From contig JAHHSJ010000001.1 of assembly GCA_020025295.1 (NCBI GenBank), forward strand, positions 1-64,000: 64,000 nucleotides of DNA. Direction: 5' to 3'. The stretch is from Oscillospiraceae bacterium (GTDB taxonomy: Bacteria; Bacillota; Clostridia; Oscillospirales; Oscillospiraceae). Every line of letters begins with the position of its first letter. Position 1 is the stretch's first letter. Below the pieces are notes generated by a model. The model ran no database searches, had not been told where the DNA came from, and saw only the letters and a list, made by a program, of their open reading frames with translations. This document shows, one piece after another, positions 7,277 through 18,096 of the stretch. A program made the translations under genes and the position numbers.

Positions 7277-8479
7277 TTACTTGTCCAGCAGGCAGACGAC
7301 GCCGGGCAGAGCCTTGCCTTCCATGAACTCCAGGCTGGCGCCGCCGCCGGTGGAGATATGGGTCATCTTGTCTGCGTAGCCCAGCTGCTCAACAGCAGCA
7401 GCGCTGTCACCGCCGCCCACGATGGTGATGGCGTCGGTCTTGCTCAGAGCCTCAGCCACAGCCTTGGTGCCGGTAGCGAAGGCGGGGAACTCGAACACGC
7501 CCATGGGGCCGTTCCAGATCACGGTGCCGGCGTTAGCCACAGCGCTGGTGTACAGCTCGATGGTCTTGGGGCCGATGTCCAGGCCCTGCCAGCCGTCGGG
7601 AATCTCACCGGTAGCCACGACCTGAGCGTTGGCATCGGGAGCGAATGCGTCAGCGATCATGGTGTCCACGGGGAGCAGCAGCTTGACGCCCTTCTCCTCA
7701 GCCTTCTTCACCATATCGTTGGCGTAATCCATCCAGTCAGCCTCCAGCAGGGAGTCGCCGACCTTGCCGCCCTGAGCGGCAGAGAAGGTGTAAGCCATGC
7801 CGCCGCCGATGATGATGGTATCAGCGATCTCCAGCAGGTTGTTGATAACACCGATCTTGCTGCTGACCTTGCTGCCGCCCAGAATGGCAACCAGAGGACG
7901 CTTGGGAGCAGCCAGAGCGCCGCCGATGATCTCCAGCTCCTTCTGAATCAGGTAACCGGACACAGCGGGCAGATACTCAGCAACACCGGCAGTGGAAGCG
8001 TGAGCACGATGGACGGTGCCGAATGCGTCGGACACATACACGCCGTCCTTACCGGCCAGATCGGCCAGTGCCTTAGCGAAAGCGGGATCGTTCTTCTCCT
8101 CGCCCTTGTCAAAGCGCAGGTTCTCCAGCAGCAGGATCTGACCGGGCTGCAGAGCAGCGGCCTTGGCCTGAGCGTCGGGACCCACGGAATCGGAAGCAAA
8201 AATGACATCCTGACCCAGCAGCTGCTGCAGGCGCTCTGCCACGGGAGCCAGAGTCAGAGCAGGCTTGACCTCACCCTTGGGCTTGCCCAGATGAGAGCAG
8301 GCGATGACGGCAGCGCCCTGAGAGAGCAGATACTGCAGCGTAGGCAGTGCAGCACGGATGCGCTTGTCATCGGTGATGGCGCCGGTCTGCTTATCCTGAG
8401 GGACGTTAAAATCGCAGCGGCAAAGGACCTTCTTGCCCTTTACATCAATGTCAGTGACAGTCTTCTTATTGTAGTACAT
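7277..8479 (-). CDS. pgk: Phosphoglycerate kinase
   Basis: Transfers phosphate from 1,3-bisphosphoglycerate to ADP, the first ATP-forming step of glycolysis. At 400 residues it has the full two-domain length. RCDFNVPQD near residue 22 is the substrate-binding motif, ILGGSKVSSK and GGGMAYTF mark the hinge, and GGGDSAAAVEQLG near the C-terminus binds nucleotide phosphates. It follows trmL by 32 bases and precedes tpiA. The gap gene, often next to pgk, is not in this window. AAAGGAGAG precedes ATG. Confidence 0.97.
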   Translation of the reverse strand: MYYNKKTVTDIDVKGKKVLCRCDFNVPQDKQTGAITDDKRIRAALPTLQYLLSQGAAVIACSHLGKPKGEVKPALTLAPVAERLQQLLGQDVIFASDSVGPDAQAKAAALQPGQILLLENLRFDKGEEKNDPAFAKALADLAGKDGVYVSDAFGTVHRAHASTAGVAEYLPAVSGYLIQKELEIIGGALAAPKRPLVAILGGSKVSSKIGVINNLLEIADTIIIGGGMAYTFSAAQGGKVGDSLLEADWMDYANDMVKKAEEKGVKLLLPVDTMIADAFAPDANAQVVATGEIPDGWQGLDIGPKTIELYTSAVANAGTVIWNGPMGVFEFPAFATGTKAVAEALSKTDAITIVGGGDSAAAVEQLGYADKMTHISTGGGASLEFMEGKALPGVVCLLDK

Positions 8480-8511
8480 AGAGGGGACTCTCCTTTCATT
8501 TTGGAGCCGGA

Positions 8512-9012
8512 TCAGAAAACTCTGCCCGTGCTCATTTCGCCTTCGCCCAGCAGACCGGGGAATCCGTTCTGCCGCAGCGCTTCATAGGTCAGTATGGCAA
8601 CGGAATTTGCCAGATTCAGGCTTCTTGCGTTCTCATACATGGGAATGCGGATGCAGCGATCGGAAAATCGCTCCCGGAACGCAAGACTGAGCCCGGCAGT
8701 TTCTTTGCCAAAAAACAACCAGCTGTCCGGTTGAAAATGAACCTGAGAATAATCTCTGGGCGCCTTTGTGGTGGCAAGCCAGAGGGAATCCGCAGCCTCC
8801 GGGTGGGCATCAAAAAGCTGGGACAAATTGTCCCAGACATGAAGATCGACCAAAGGCCAATAATCCAGACCGGCGCGGCGAACCGCCTTCTCGCTGATGT
8901 CAAAGCCCAGGGGCTTCACCAGATGCAGTCGGCTTTGCGTGGCGGCTGCGGTGCGAGCGATGTTTCCGGTGTTTTGCGGAATTTCCGGTTCGACCAGAAC
9001 CAAATTAAGCAC
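8512..9012 (-). CDS. trmL: tRNA (cytidine(34)-2'-O)-methyltransferase
   Basis: A 166-residue SPOUT-class methyltransferase of the TrmL group, which 2'-O-methylates the wobble base of tRNA-Leu with S-adenosylmethionine. LVEPEIPQNTGNIARTA (about residues 5-21), FGKETAGLS (about 101-109) and the C-terminal knot signature RSLNLANSVAIL (about 130-141) are all present. The start is read as GTG at 9012, preceded by AGAGGTGG, because family members begin MLNLVLVEPEIP; a TTG one codon earlier is possible. It is first gene of the glycolytic transcript, and its own promoter precedes it. Confidence 0.92.
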   Translation of the reverse strand: MLNLVLVEPEIPQNTGNIARTAAATQSRLHLVKPLGFDISEKAVRRAGLDYWPLVDLHVWDNLSQLFDAHPEAADSLWLATTKAPRDYSQVHFQPDSWLFFGKETAGLSLAFRERFSDRCIRIPMYENARSLNLANSVAILTYEALRQNGFPGLLGEGEMSTGRVF

Positions 9013-9039
9013 CAAACCACCTCTTTCTAAACCAATGAC

Positions 9040-9068
9040 ATTTTAATCTAAATAGAGCAGAAATTCAA
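9040..9068 (-). promoter_or_regulatory. Promoter of trmL-pgk-tpiA-gpmI
   Basis: Minus-strand TTGAAT (9063-9068), 17-nt spacer and TAAAAT (9040-9045), 28 nt upstream of the trmL start. The rest of 9070-9210 is AT-rich and shows no gene. Confidence 0.65.
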
Positions 9069-9214
9069 CCTCAAATTAGTGAAAATTTTCAGTTTTTCCG
9101 ACTTTTTTACAAAAAAACGTTCAAAGTTAGACTTGTAACTTTTGCCAAACTTCCTGCATTTCACAAAAGTTGATAAGTTTTGCAAAACTGGATTAGTTGA
9201 CCAGTGGTGAAAAA

Positions 9215-9241
9215 ACGGCGGTCCGTTTCAAGGACCGCCGT
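9215..9241 (-). terminator. Terminator of the helicase-lspA-rluD unit
   Basis: A perfect 10-bp stem acggcggtcc/ggaccgccgt with a 7-nt loop, followed on the minus strand by six T. Confidence 0.9.
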
Positions 9242-9295
9242 GAAAGAGACAGAATAAATGGAAACCGAGGGAGATCCTTCCCAAAATCGGTTGAG

Positions 9296-10210
9296 TCAGG
9301 GCTTCTGACCACGGTCCAGTTTGTTCAAAATTGCGGTGAACCAGTCGGGGAGAGGTGCCTCCACCGTCATACGCTCACCGGTGCGGGGGTGGACAAAGGT
9401 GAGCTGCCGGGCGTGCAGGCACTGACCGGCTAAACTTTTGGTTTCCCGACCGCCGTAGACGGCGTCACCCAGCAGGGGGTGACCGAAGTAAGACATATGA
9501 ACACGGATCTGGTGGGTGCGTCCGGTTTTCAGACGGCATTGGGCGTGCGTAAAGCCGTTGTAGCGGCCCAGCACCGAGTAGTGGGTGACAGCCCGCTTGC
9601 CGGAGGGAACCACCGCCATCTTTTTCCGGTCCACCGGATGGCGGCCGATGGGGGCGTCAATCGTCCCCTCATCCTCCCGGAGAGAACCCATCACGACGCA
9701 CTCGTACACACGGGACAGGGAGTGATCCTCCAGCTGAGCAGAGAGGGCCAGATGGGCCTTGCCGTTCTTGGCGGCAATCAAAAGACCGGAGGTATCCCGG
9801 TCGATACGATGTACAATTCCGGGGCGAATTGCGCCGTTGATCTGGCTGAGGTTGTCGCCGCAGTGGTACAGCAGAGCGTTGACCAAGGTGCCGTCGGGAT
9901 GCCCGGGGGCAGGGTGTACCACCATGCCTACCGGCTTGTTAATGACAATGACATCCTCGTCCTCGTAGACGATATCCAGCGGAATGTTCTGCGGTACCAC
10001 TTCCGTGAGAACCGGCTCGGGGAAGTCCACGGTGAGAACCTGTCCCACCGCCGGACGGGCGTTTTTCTTCAAAACCTTGCCGTCGATGGTGACCCGGCCT
10101 TCCTCCAGCAGATGCTGGGCAGCGGAACGGGTCAGGTCCTCCACACAGCGGGAAAGCAGCTGATCGGCGCGTTCGCCCTCCAAATCAGCCTTCAGAGTCA
10201 GCAGAGACAT
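9296..10210 (-). CDS. RluA-family 23S rRNA pseudouridine synthase (RluD-like)
   Basis: A 304-residue pseudouridine synthase. An N-terminal S4 RNA-binding domain (about residues 10-75, RADQLLSRCVEDLTRS) is followed by the catalytic domain with the family motif HRIDRDTSGLLIAAKN (about residues 136-151) containing the catalytic Asp, then KTGRTHQIRVH. The layout matches RluD (YlyB in Bacillus), which modifies 23S rRNA helix 69, though RluC-type specificity cannot be excluded. The start at 10210 follows AGGAGG and overlaps the lspA end by 26 bases, so translation is likely coupled. lspA-rluD pairing is common in Firmicutes. Confidence 0.93.
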   Translation of the reverse strand: MSLLTLKADLEGERADQLLSRCVEDLTRSAAQHLLEEGRVTIDGKVLKKNARPAVGQVLTVDFPEPVLTEVVPQNIPLDIVYEDEDVIVINKPVGMVVHPAPGHPDGTLVNALLYHCGDNLSQINGAIRPGIVHRIDRDTSGLLIAAKNGKAHLALSAQLEDHSLSRVYECVVMGSLREDEGTIDAPIGRHPVDRKKMAVVPSGKRAVTHYSVLGRYNGFTHAQCRLKTGRTHQIRVHMSYFGHPLLGDAVYGGRETKSLAGQCLHARQLTFVHPRTGERMTVEAPLPDWFTAILNKLDRGQKP

Positions 10211-10709
10211 GGTGTTCCTCCTGAGGGCAGCCCTTCGTTTTGGCGCAGCCCTCCAGTTTGTCGTAGAAAAAGATGATATAAATTGCCATGGCGATGGAGC
10301 CCAGCACCACGCAGATGTCTGCGAAGTTGAACACGGCAAAATCCATGAACAGGACTTCGATCATGTCGGTGACAAAGCCCATAAAGGCCCGGTCGATGAA
10401 GTTGCCCAGCGCACCGGCCATGATAATGGCCAGAATCCACTGTCCTGCCGGGTGGCGCAGCCAGTTGCGCAGGATGGCCACCGCCATCAGCACACTCATG
10501 ACCAGAGACAGCAGAGCCAGAAATACGGTGCTGGAGGAGAAGGAAGAGAAAGCGGCGCCGGTATTCTGCACATAGGTGAAGTCCAGAATTCCGGGCAAGA
10601 AGGCTACATGCTGGAGCGGCCCGATATAAGTGCGGGTGAGCAGCTTGGTGAGCTGATCCACCAGAATCAGCAGGGCAGCGGTGGTAAAAATGGGAATCTT
10701 CTTATGCAT
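10185..10709 (-). CDS. lspA: Lipoprotein signal peptidase (signal peptidase II)
   Basis: A 174-residue inner-membrane aspartic protease that cleaves prolipoprotein signal peptides after lipidation. Four membrane segments are evident. VQNTGAAFS, GALGNFIDRAFMGFVTDMI (with the first catalytic Asp) and VFNFADICVVLG (second Asp) are the conserved blocks. The start at 10709 follows AGGAGGAAACGCTC. The soluble tail after the last segment (KLEGCAKTKGCPQ...) is a little longer than usual and is encoded where rluD starts. Second gene of the leftward helicase-lspA-rluD operon. Confidence 0.95.
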   Translation of the reverse strand: MHKKIPIFTTAALLILVDQLTKLLTRTYIGPLQHVAFLPGILDFTYVQNTGAAFSSFSSSTVFLALLSLVMSVLMAVAILRNWLRHPAGQWILAIIMAGALGNFIDRAFMGFVTDMIEVLFMDFAVFNFADICVVLGSIAMAIYIIFFYDKLEGCAKTKGCPQEEHHVSADSEG

Positions 10710-10732
10710 GAGCGTTTCCTCCTGAATCAAAA

Positions 10733-12994
<2,262 letters not shown>

Positions 12995-13151
12995 GTGGAA
13001 ACCTTCCTTTTATGCAAAATTTGTTAAAATTTCAATAGCATTTCACGATATATCTTACCAGAAAAAAGAGAAGCTGGCAAGAAGAGAGCGCCAAGGTGCT
13101 TTTATCATAGCCAGAAGAAGAGAAAAAAAGACGGTATACCTTAAGAAAATG

Positions 13152-13180
13152 TTTTCAAAAGGGGGGATACATGGTATAAT
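13152..13180 (+). promoter_or_regulatory. Promoter of the zapA-mre operon
   Basis: TTTTCA (13152-13157), 17-nt spacer and perfect TATAAT (13175-13180). The leader to zapA is about 75 nt. Confidence 0.6.
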
Positions 13181-13262
13181 GCTACTATCCATAATTGGGT
13201 GTAGTATACCCTGCCAAGCTGCGGCAGGAAGAGATAAAAAACAACTTGGGAGGTTATTTGAG

Positions 13263-13577
13263 ATGAAAAACAGAGTTACCGTTACCATCGCCCAGCGCGA
13301 GTATACCTTGATCTCCGAAGAGGGAGAGTCCTATGTGGAGAAGGTGGCCAGCTATGTGAATGGCCAGATTCAGGAAACCATGCGCAATGCCGGCGTGTCT
13401 GCTGTGGACAGCGCTGTGCTGGCTGCCGCCAACATTGCCGACAGCTACTTTAAGGAGATGGAGGCCAGCGAGCGTCTGCGCCGCCAGCTGAAGGAAGCAC
13501 TGGATGAGTCTGCCCAGATGAAGGCGGACCTGAGCGAGGCCAAGCGGGAGATTTTCCGCCTCAGCTCCAAGAAGTAA
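13263..13577 (+). CDS. zapA: Cell division protein ZapA
   Basis: A 104-residue ZapA protein, which bundles FtsZ filaments at the division site. The N-terminal globular part (VTIAQREYTLISEEGESYVEKVASYV) is typical, followed by a long coiled-coil helix (about residues 60-100, ERLRRQLKEALDESAQMKADL) for tetramer formation. The ATG at 13263 is nine bases after GGGAGG; longer upstream frames lack ribosome sites. It is first gene of a run leading through U32, dut, maf and mreCD to PBP2, and the ZapA-U32 pairing seven bases apart is common in Clostridia. Confidence 0.92.
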   Translation: MKNRVTVTIAQREYTLISEEGESYVEKVASYVNGQIQETMRNAGVSAVDSAVLAAANIADSYFKEMEASERLRRQLKEALDESAQMKADLSEAKREIFRLSSKK

Positions 13578-13583
13578 GCGTCC

Positions 13584-15671
13584 ATGCTGGAATTACTTGC
13601 CCCGGCCGGCAGTCGGGAAGCGGTGACCGCCGCCGTGCAGAGCGGAGCCAATGCGGTCTACCTGGGCTTCGGCGACTACAATGCCCGCCGAAATGCGAAA
13701 AACTTTACACGAGAGCAGCTGGAAGAAACCGTGGCATACTGTCATGTCCGGGGCGTCAAGGTGTACCTGACGCTGAATACCCTGCTTTCTGACGGTGAAC
13801 TTCCCGGCGCTGCCCGGGAAGTTGCCTTTGCCTCTCAGGCCGGTGTGGATGCCATTCTGGTGCAGGATCTGGGCGTGCTGGATTTGGTGCGCCGGGTGGC
13901 ACCGGATGTGCAGATTCACGCCAGCACCCAGATGAGCGTGATGAATCTGGATGGCGTGAAGCGTGCGGCGGATTTGGGCTGCACCCGTGCGGTGCTGGCC
14001 AGAGAGCTGCCCATGAGCCAGATCGAGACCATCTGCGCCCATTCCCCCATTGAAATCGAAACCTTTGTCCATGGCGCTGAGTGTATGTGCTACTCCGGAC
14101 AGTGCTTTTTCTCCTCTGTCATCGGTACCCGCAGCGGCAACCGGGGACTCTGTGCCCAGCCCTGCCGGCTGAATTACGGCTGGGGGGATAAGGCGGATCG
14201 GGCTTTGCTGTCCCTGAAGGATATGTCCTTGGCCGGACACCTGCGCCAGCTGGACGAGATCGGTGTGGCCTGTGTTAAAATCGAAGGCCGCATGAAGCGC
14301 CCGGAGTATGTGTCGGTGGTCACCGGCATTTATTCTGCTGCCATCCGGGAGGGAAGAGAGCCGACCAAAGAGGAATTGGAGCAGCTGAGAAGCGCTTTTT
14401 CCCGTCAGGGCTTTACCGACGGCTACTTTACCGACCGCACCGGACGGCATATGTTCGGTACCCGTCAGGAGGAGGCCGAGCCCAAGGCTCTGTTTGCCGC
14501 CGCCAGAGCGGACTACGGCAGAGAGCATGCCCGGGTGGAACTCACCGGCAAGGCGGAACTGCATATGGAGCAGCCGACCAAGCTGACCCTCACCGATGGA
14601 ACCCATACCGTCACCGTGGAGGGGGAGGCACCGGAGCAGGCCCTCAAGCGTGCCGTCACGGCGGATGAGGTGCAGGAGCGGCTGAGCAAGACCGGCGGCA
14701 CTCCCTACCATGTGGAGGAACTTTCCGTGGATTGCGGCGAAGGTCTGATGGTGCCGGCTTCCCAGCTGAACGCCCTGCGCCGGGACGCGCTGGAGCAGCT
14801 GACTGAACTGCGGGGCGCAAAGCCCCAGCGCCGTCATGCGGACTGGACCGCTATGGAGCATACCGACGAGGGCCGACGGGCCGAACCGGTGTTTACCGTT
14901 GCCATTCATAGCCCGGCCCAGCTGACCGACGCCCTGCTGGATCGTCATCCGGCGGTGATTTACTTCCCCTTGGGGGTAGCCCGTGAGGTGCGGGGGCGCT
15001 TTGGAGAGCTCAATAAGCGTGGCATTGAACCCAGCGTCATCCTGCCCCGGGTCATGTGGGACCGGGAAACGGCGGAAGTGGAGCGCATCCTGCGCCAGTG
15101 CAGAGAGGCCGGAGCGGTGTCCGCACTGGTGACCAATCTGGGCGGCATTGAGCTGGCTCAGCGGATGGGCTTCAAGCTTCGGGGCGACTTCGGGCTGGAA
15201 GTCTATAACAGCGAGTGCGCCCGTATGTATGAGGAGCAGGGACTGGAAAGTCTTACTTTGTCCTTTGAGCAGCGGCTGAGCCGGGTTCGGGAGCAGAACA
15301 AGGCGGTGCCCAGCGAATTGCTGGTGTACGGACGACTGCCGCTGATGATTACGGAAAACTGCATCTATCAGGCTCGGGACGGCAAGTGTAACCACGGATG
15401 CCGGCAAGAGCAGTCCATTCTGGACCGCAAACGGGCCAGATTCCCGGTGCTTCGTGCCTACGGCTGCCGCAATGAGATTTTCAACAGCCTGCCGGTGTGG
15501 CTTGCGGACAAGCAGACTGAGCTGCAAAAGGCCGGACTTTGGGCGCTGCGGCTGAGCTTTACGCTGGAAAGCCCGCAGGAGTGCGTCAAAATTCTGGATG
15601 CCTATCTGGGACAGGGCGATTATGTGCCGGAGCAGTACACCCGGGGACTTTATTTCCGGGATGTGGAATAA
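13584..15671 (+). CDS. U32-family protein (RlhA-like hydroxylation protein/peptidase)
   Basis: A 695-residue U32 family member. The TIM-barrel-like domain (MLELLAPAGSREAVTAAVQSGANAVYLG at the start) is followed by the family cysteine block ETFVHGAECMCYSGQC (about residues 155-170) and GLCAQPCR, then a long C-terminal region with CNHGC. Family members of this length include RlhA, which hydroxylates 23S rRNA C2501; shorter ones include TrhP for tRNA, and some are annotated as collagenases. The clustered cysteines suit an Fe-S cluster. RNA hydroxylation is the better guess from length, but it is an inference. Seven bases after zapA. Confidence 0.88.
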   Translation: MLELLAPAGSREAVTAAVQSGANAVYLGFGDYNARRNAKNFTREQLEETVAYCHVRGVKVYLTLNTLLSDGELPGAAREVAFASQAGVDAILVQDLGVLDLVRRVAPDVQIHASTQMSVMNLDGVKRAADLGCTRAVLARELPMSQIETICAHSPIEIETFVHGAECMCYSGQCFFSSVIGTRSGNRGLCAQPCRLNYGWGDKADRALLSLKDMSLAGHLRQLDEIGVACVKIEGRMKRPEYVSVVTGIYSAAIREGREPTKEELEQLRSAFSRQGFTDGYFTDRTGRHMFGTRQEEAEPKALFAAARADYGREHARVELTGKAELHMEQPTKLTLTDGTHTVTVEGEAPEQALKRAVTADEVQERLSKTGGTPYHVEELSVDCGEGLMVPASQLNALRRDALEQLTELRGAKPQRRHADWTAMEHTDEGRRAEPVFTVAIHSPAQLTDALLDRHPAVIYFPLGVAREVRGRFGELNKRGIEPSVILPRVMWDRETAEVERILRQCREAGAVSALVTNLGGIELAQRMGFKLRGDFGLEVYNSECARMYEEQGLESLTLSFEQRLSRVREQNKAVPSELLVYGRLPLMITENCIYQARDGKCNHGCRQEQSILDRKRARFPVLRAYGCRNEIFNSLPVWLADKQTELQKAGLWALRLSFTLESPQECVKILDAYLGQGDYVPEQYTRGLYFRDVE

Positions 15672-15689
15672 ACTAGGAGAAACAAGAGT

Positions 15690-16127
15690 ATGATTGAGAC
15701 CATTCGCATCAAATATTTCCATCCTGAGATGGAAAAGCTGACTTATATTGACGGAAAGTCCGACTGGATCGACCTGCGCTGTGCCGAGCGCACGGAGCTG
15801 AAGGCCGGGGACTTCAAGCTGATCCCTCTGGGCGTCGCCATGGCGCTGCCGGAGGGGTATGAGGCCCATGTGGCGCCTCGTTCCTCCACCTTTAAGAAGT
15901 GGGGCATTTTGCAGACCAACAGCGTGGGTATCATCGACAACAGCTACTGCGGCGACAATGACCAGTGGTGTTTGCCGGTGTACGCCACCCGGGATACGGT
16001 GCTGGAATTCGGCGACCGTATCTGCCAGTTCCGCATTGTGGAAAATCAGCCCAAAATCCACTTTGAAGAGGTGGACCACCTGAACGGCGCCGACCGGGGC
16101 GGCTTTGGCAGCACCGGAAGCCGATGA
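15690..16127 (+). CDS. dut: dUTP diphosphatase (dUTPase family)
   Basis: A 145-residue trimeric-type dUTPase that hydrolyses dUTP to dUMP and PPi, keeping uracil out of DNA. Conserved motifs appear in order: WIDLRCAE (motif 1), APRSSTFKKWGI (motif 2, about residues 62-73), GIIDNSYCGDND (motif 3, about 80-91), GDRICQFRIV (motif 4) and RGGFGSTG (motif 5, C-terminal lid). It overlaps maf by four bases, so the two house-cleaning pyrophosphatases are translationally coupled. A dCTP deaminase-type relative is possible, but motif 3 favours dUTPase. Confidence 0.9.
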   Translation: MIETIRIKYFHPEMEKLTYIDGKSDWIDLRCAERTELKAGDFKLIPLGVAMALPEGYEAHVAPRSSTFKKWGILQTNSVGIIDNSYCGDNDQWCLPVYATRDTVLEFGDRICQFRIVENQPKIHFEEVDHLNGADRGGFGSTGSR

Positions 16128-16684
16128 AGCCGGTGGTGCTGGCCTCCGGTTCTCCCCGCCGTCGGGAACTGCTGGGGCAGATGGGAATTGCGGACTTTGA
16201 GGTGCTGCCGGCCCGTGGGGAGGAGTGCGCCCCGGAAGGATTAAAACCGGCGGACTATGTGACCTACCTTGCCTGTCAGAAGGCAAGAGAAGTGGCGGCA
16301 CTGCGTCCGGACTGCACCGTCATCGGCGCAGATACCGTGGTGGTGCTGGACGATATGGTGTTGGGCAAGCCGACCGATCGGGCGGATGCCATCCGGATGC
16401 TCACCGCCCTCTCCGGCAGAGCCCATGAGGTCTATACCGGCATGGCTGTGATTTCGGGCGGTCAGGAGCGGACCCATGCGGAATGCACCAAGGTGAATTT
16501 CCGTGCGCTCACCACTGAGGAGATTGAAGCCTATGTGGACAGCGGCGAGCCTATGGATAAGGCCGGCGGCTACGGCATTCAGGGCAAGGCCTGCGTCATG
16601 ATCCGAGGCATCGAGGGCGACTATTACAATGTGGTGGGGCTGCCGGTGTGCGCCTTACAGCAGATGCTGAAAGAACTGGACTAA
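16124..16684 (+). CDS. maf: Maf-family nucleoside triphosphate pyrophosphatase
   Basis: A 186-residue Maf protein, which hydrolyses dTTP, UTP and modified pyrimidine nucleotides to the monophosphate. The N-terminal LASGSPRRRELL (residues 6-17), the catalytic GADTVVVLDD (about 66-75), KPTDRADA and the EPMDKAGGYGIQGKA block near the C-terminus are all present. Its ATG overlaps the end of dut. Maf next to mreBCD is a classic Gram-positive arrangement and links to septum formation in Bacillus. Confidence 0.95.
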   Translation: MKPVVLASGSPRRRELLGQMGIADFEVLPARGEECAPEGLKPADYVTYLACQKAREVAALRPDCTVIGADTVVVLDDMVLGKPTDRADAIRMLTALSGRAHEVYTGMAVISGGQERTHAECTKVNFRALTTEEIEAYVDSGEPMDKAGGYGIQGKACVMIRGIEGDYYNVVGLPVCALQQMLKELD

Positions 16685-16702
16685 TTAAAGGAGCAAGACG
16701 CT

Positions 16703-17545
16703 TTGAAACACTTTCTGCGTGACAATGGAATCTGGATTCTGATCGCTGCGCTGGTGCTCACCGGAGCCATCAGCCTTGCGACGGTGTTCGTGCCCAACCT
16801 GTTCTCTCCCGTCACCCATGCATTGGGTGTGGTTGCCACACCCTTTCGGGCGGCGGCCTCTTTTTGCACCGAGGGTGTGCAGGACATCAAGCAGCGGATC
16901 ACCGGCTATGGAGCGATGGAGCAGAAAATCGCAGAGCTGGAGCAGCAGGTGGCGGAGCTGGAGAAAGAACAGCGTGCAGCGGAAGCGGCGCTGGAGGAAA
17001 ATGAGCGGCTTCGGGACCTGCTGGGGCTGGAACAGGCCCATTCGGACTTTACCTATGCCTCTGCCTATGTCACCGCTCGCTCTTCCACCAGCTGGAACAG
17101 CACCCTGACCATCGGAACGGGCAGCGGCGACGGCATTGCCAAGGGGATGTGTGTGGTGAATCAGAAGGGAGAGCTGATCGGAGTCATCAGCGATGTGGCT
17201 GCCAACTGGGCCACCATCACGACCCTCATCGACCCGGAGATTTCCGTGGGAGCCGCCATCCACCGCACCGGAGATGCCGGCGTGCTTACCGGCGATCTGG
17301 ACGCCATGACCCGGAGCCGCTGCCGGCTGAGCTATCTGACCAGCAGTGCCGTCATGGAAGAGGGCGACATCGTGGTTACCTCCGGTCTGGGTGGCGTATA
17401 CCCGGCCGGATTGGTGGTGGGTACCGTCATCGAGGAGGGAACGACTCCCTCCGGCATGGAGCGGTATGCTCTGGTGGAGCCTGCGGCGGAGCTGGACAGC
17501 CTGCGGCAGGTGTTCGTCATCACCGACTTCGATGTGGCGGAGTGA
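16703..17545 (+). CDS. mreC: Rod shape-determining protein MreC
   Basis: A 280-residue bitopic membrane protein of the elongasome. A short cytoplasmic start is followed by one membrane helix (about residues 9-30), a coiled coil (about 70-105, AELEQQVAELEKEQRAAEAAL) and the extracellular beta-rich MreC core (GTGSGDGIAKGMCVVNQKGELIG and VVTSGLGGVYPAGLVVG). The start is read as TTG at 16703, with AAAGGAG about nine bases upstream. It precedes mreD by ten bases; no mreB gene is in the window, so it must lie elsewhere. Confidence 0.94.
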   Translation: MKHFLRDNGIWILIAALVLTGAISLATVFVPNLFSPVTHALGVVATPFRAAASFCTEGVQDIKQRITGYGAMEQKIAELEQQVAELEKEQRAAEAALEENERLRDLLGLEQAHSDFTYASAYVTARSSTSWNSTLTIGTGSGDGIAKGMCVVNQKGELIGVISDVAANWATITTLIDPEISVGAAIHRTGDAGVLTGDLDAMTRSRCRLSYLTSSAVMEEGDIVVTSGLGGVYPAGLVVGTVIEEGTTPSGMERYALVEPAAELDSLRQVFVITDFDVAE

Positions 17546-17555
17546 GAGGTGTGCT

Positions 17556-18086
17556 ATGTACGATCAAAGGAATGCCATCTACGACCAGAGAGGAAATGTG
17601 TTTTTGTGGCTGGGCTACACCGTGGCTCTGCTGCTGGTTCTGTTTGTGACGGGGGGACTGGCGGCCCGGTTCCCCCTGATGGGCAGCGTGCCCGACTGCC
17701 TTCCTGTGGCAATCGCCTTTGTGGCGGTGCTGGAGGGCAGATTTTTTGGCAGTGTGTACGGTATAGGGGCTGGATTTCTGGTCACCATGACCCACGCCGG
17801 ACACGGCTCCGGCATGATTTTGCTGGGTGCGGTCATCGGTATGCTCGCCGGTGGCTGGTATGAGCGCAGACTGCGCCGCTATTTCGGCCCCTGCATGATG
17901 AGTGCGGCGCTGGCGCTGCTGGCTGCGGCACTGTTCCGGGGCATTACGGCGCTCTGGTTTGTGCCGGGTGCGACCCTCGCTGCGGTGGCACGCATCGGAG
18001 GGCTTGAGCTGCTCTATTCTCTGCTGCTGGCCCTGCCGTTTTATCCTCTGTTCCTCTTCGTCCACAAGCATATGAGCAACGGCTGA
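17556..18086 (+). CDS. mreD: Rod shape-determining protein MreD
   Basis: A 176-residue polytopic protein with about five to six membrane helices and few polar stretches, between mreC and a PBP2 gene. MreD sequences are poorly conserved, so assignment rests on size, hydrophobicity and position. VPDCLPVAIAFVAVLEGRFFGSVYG fits the family pattern of an early helix pair. ATG at 17556 follows GAGAGGTG. It is expected to bind MreC and stabilise the wall-elongation complex. Confidence 0.85.
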   Translation: MYDQRNAIYDQRGNVFLWLGYTVALLLVLFVTGGLAARFPLMGSVPDCLPVAIAFVAVLEGRFFGSVYGIGAGFLVTMTHAGHGSGMILLGAVIGMLAGGWYERRLRRYFGPCMMSAALALLAAALFRGITALWFVPGATLAAVARIGGLELLYSLLLALPFYPLFLFVHKHMSNG

Positions 18087-18096
18087 GGAGGGCAGA

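Noticed and set aside
13593..16301. A 902-codon open frame antisense to the U32, dut and maf genes
   Set aside because: It mirrors well-recognised genes on the other strand, is His/Gln/Leu-rich as GC-rich shadow frames are, and has no family motif.
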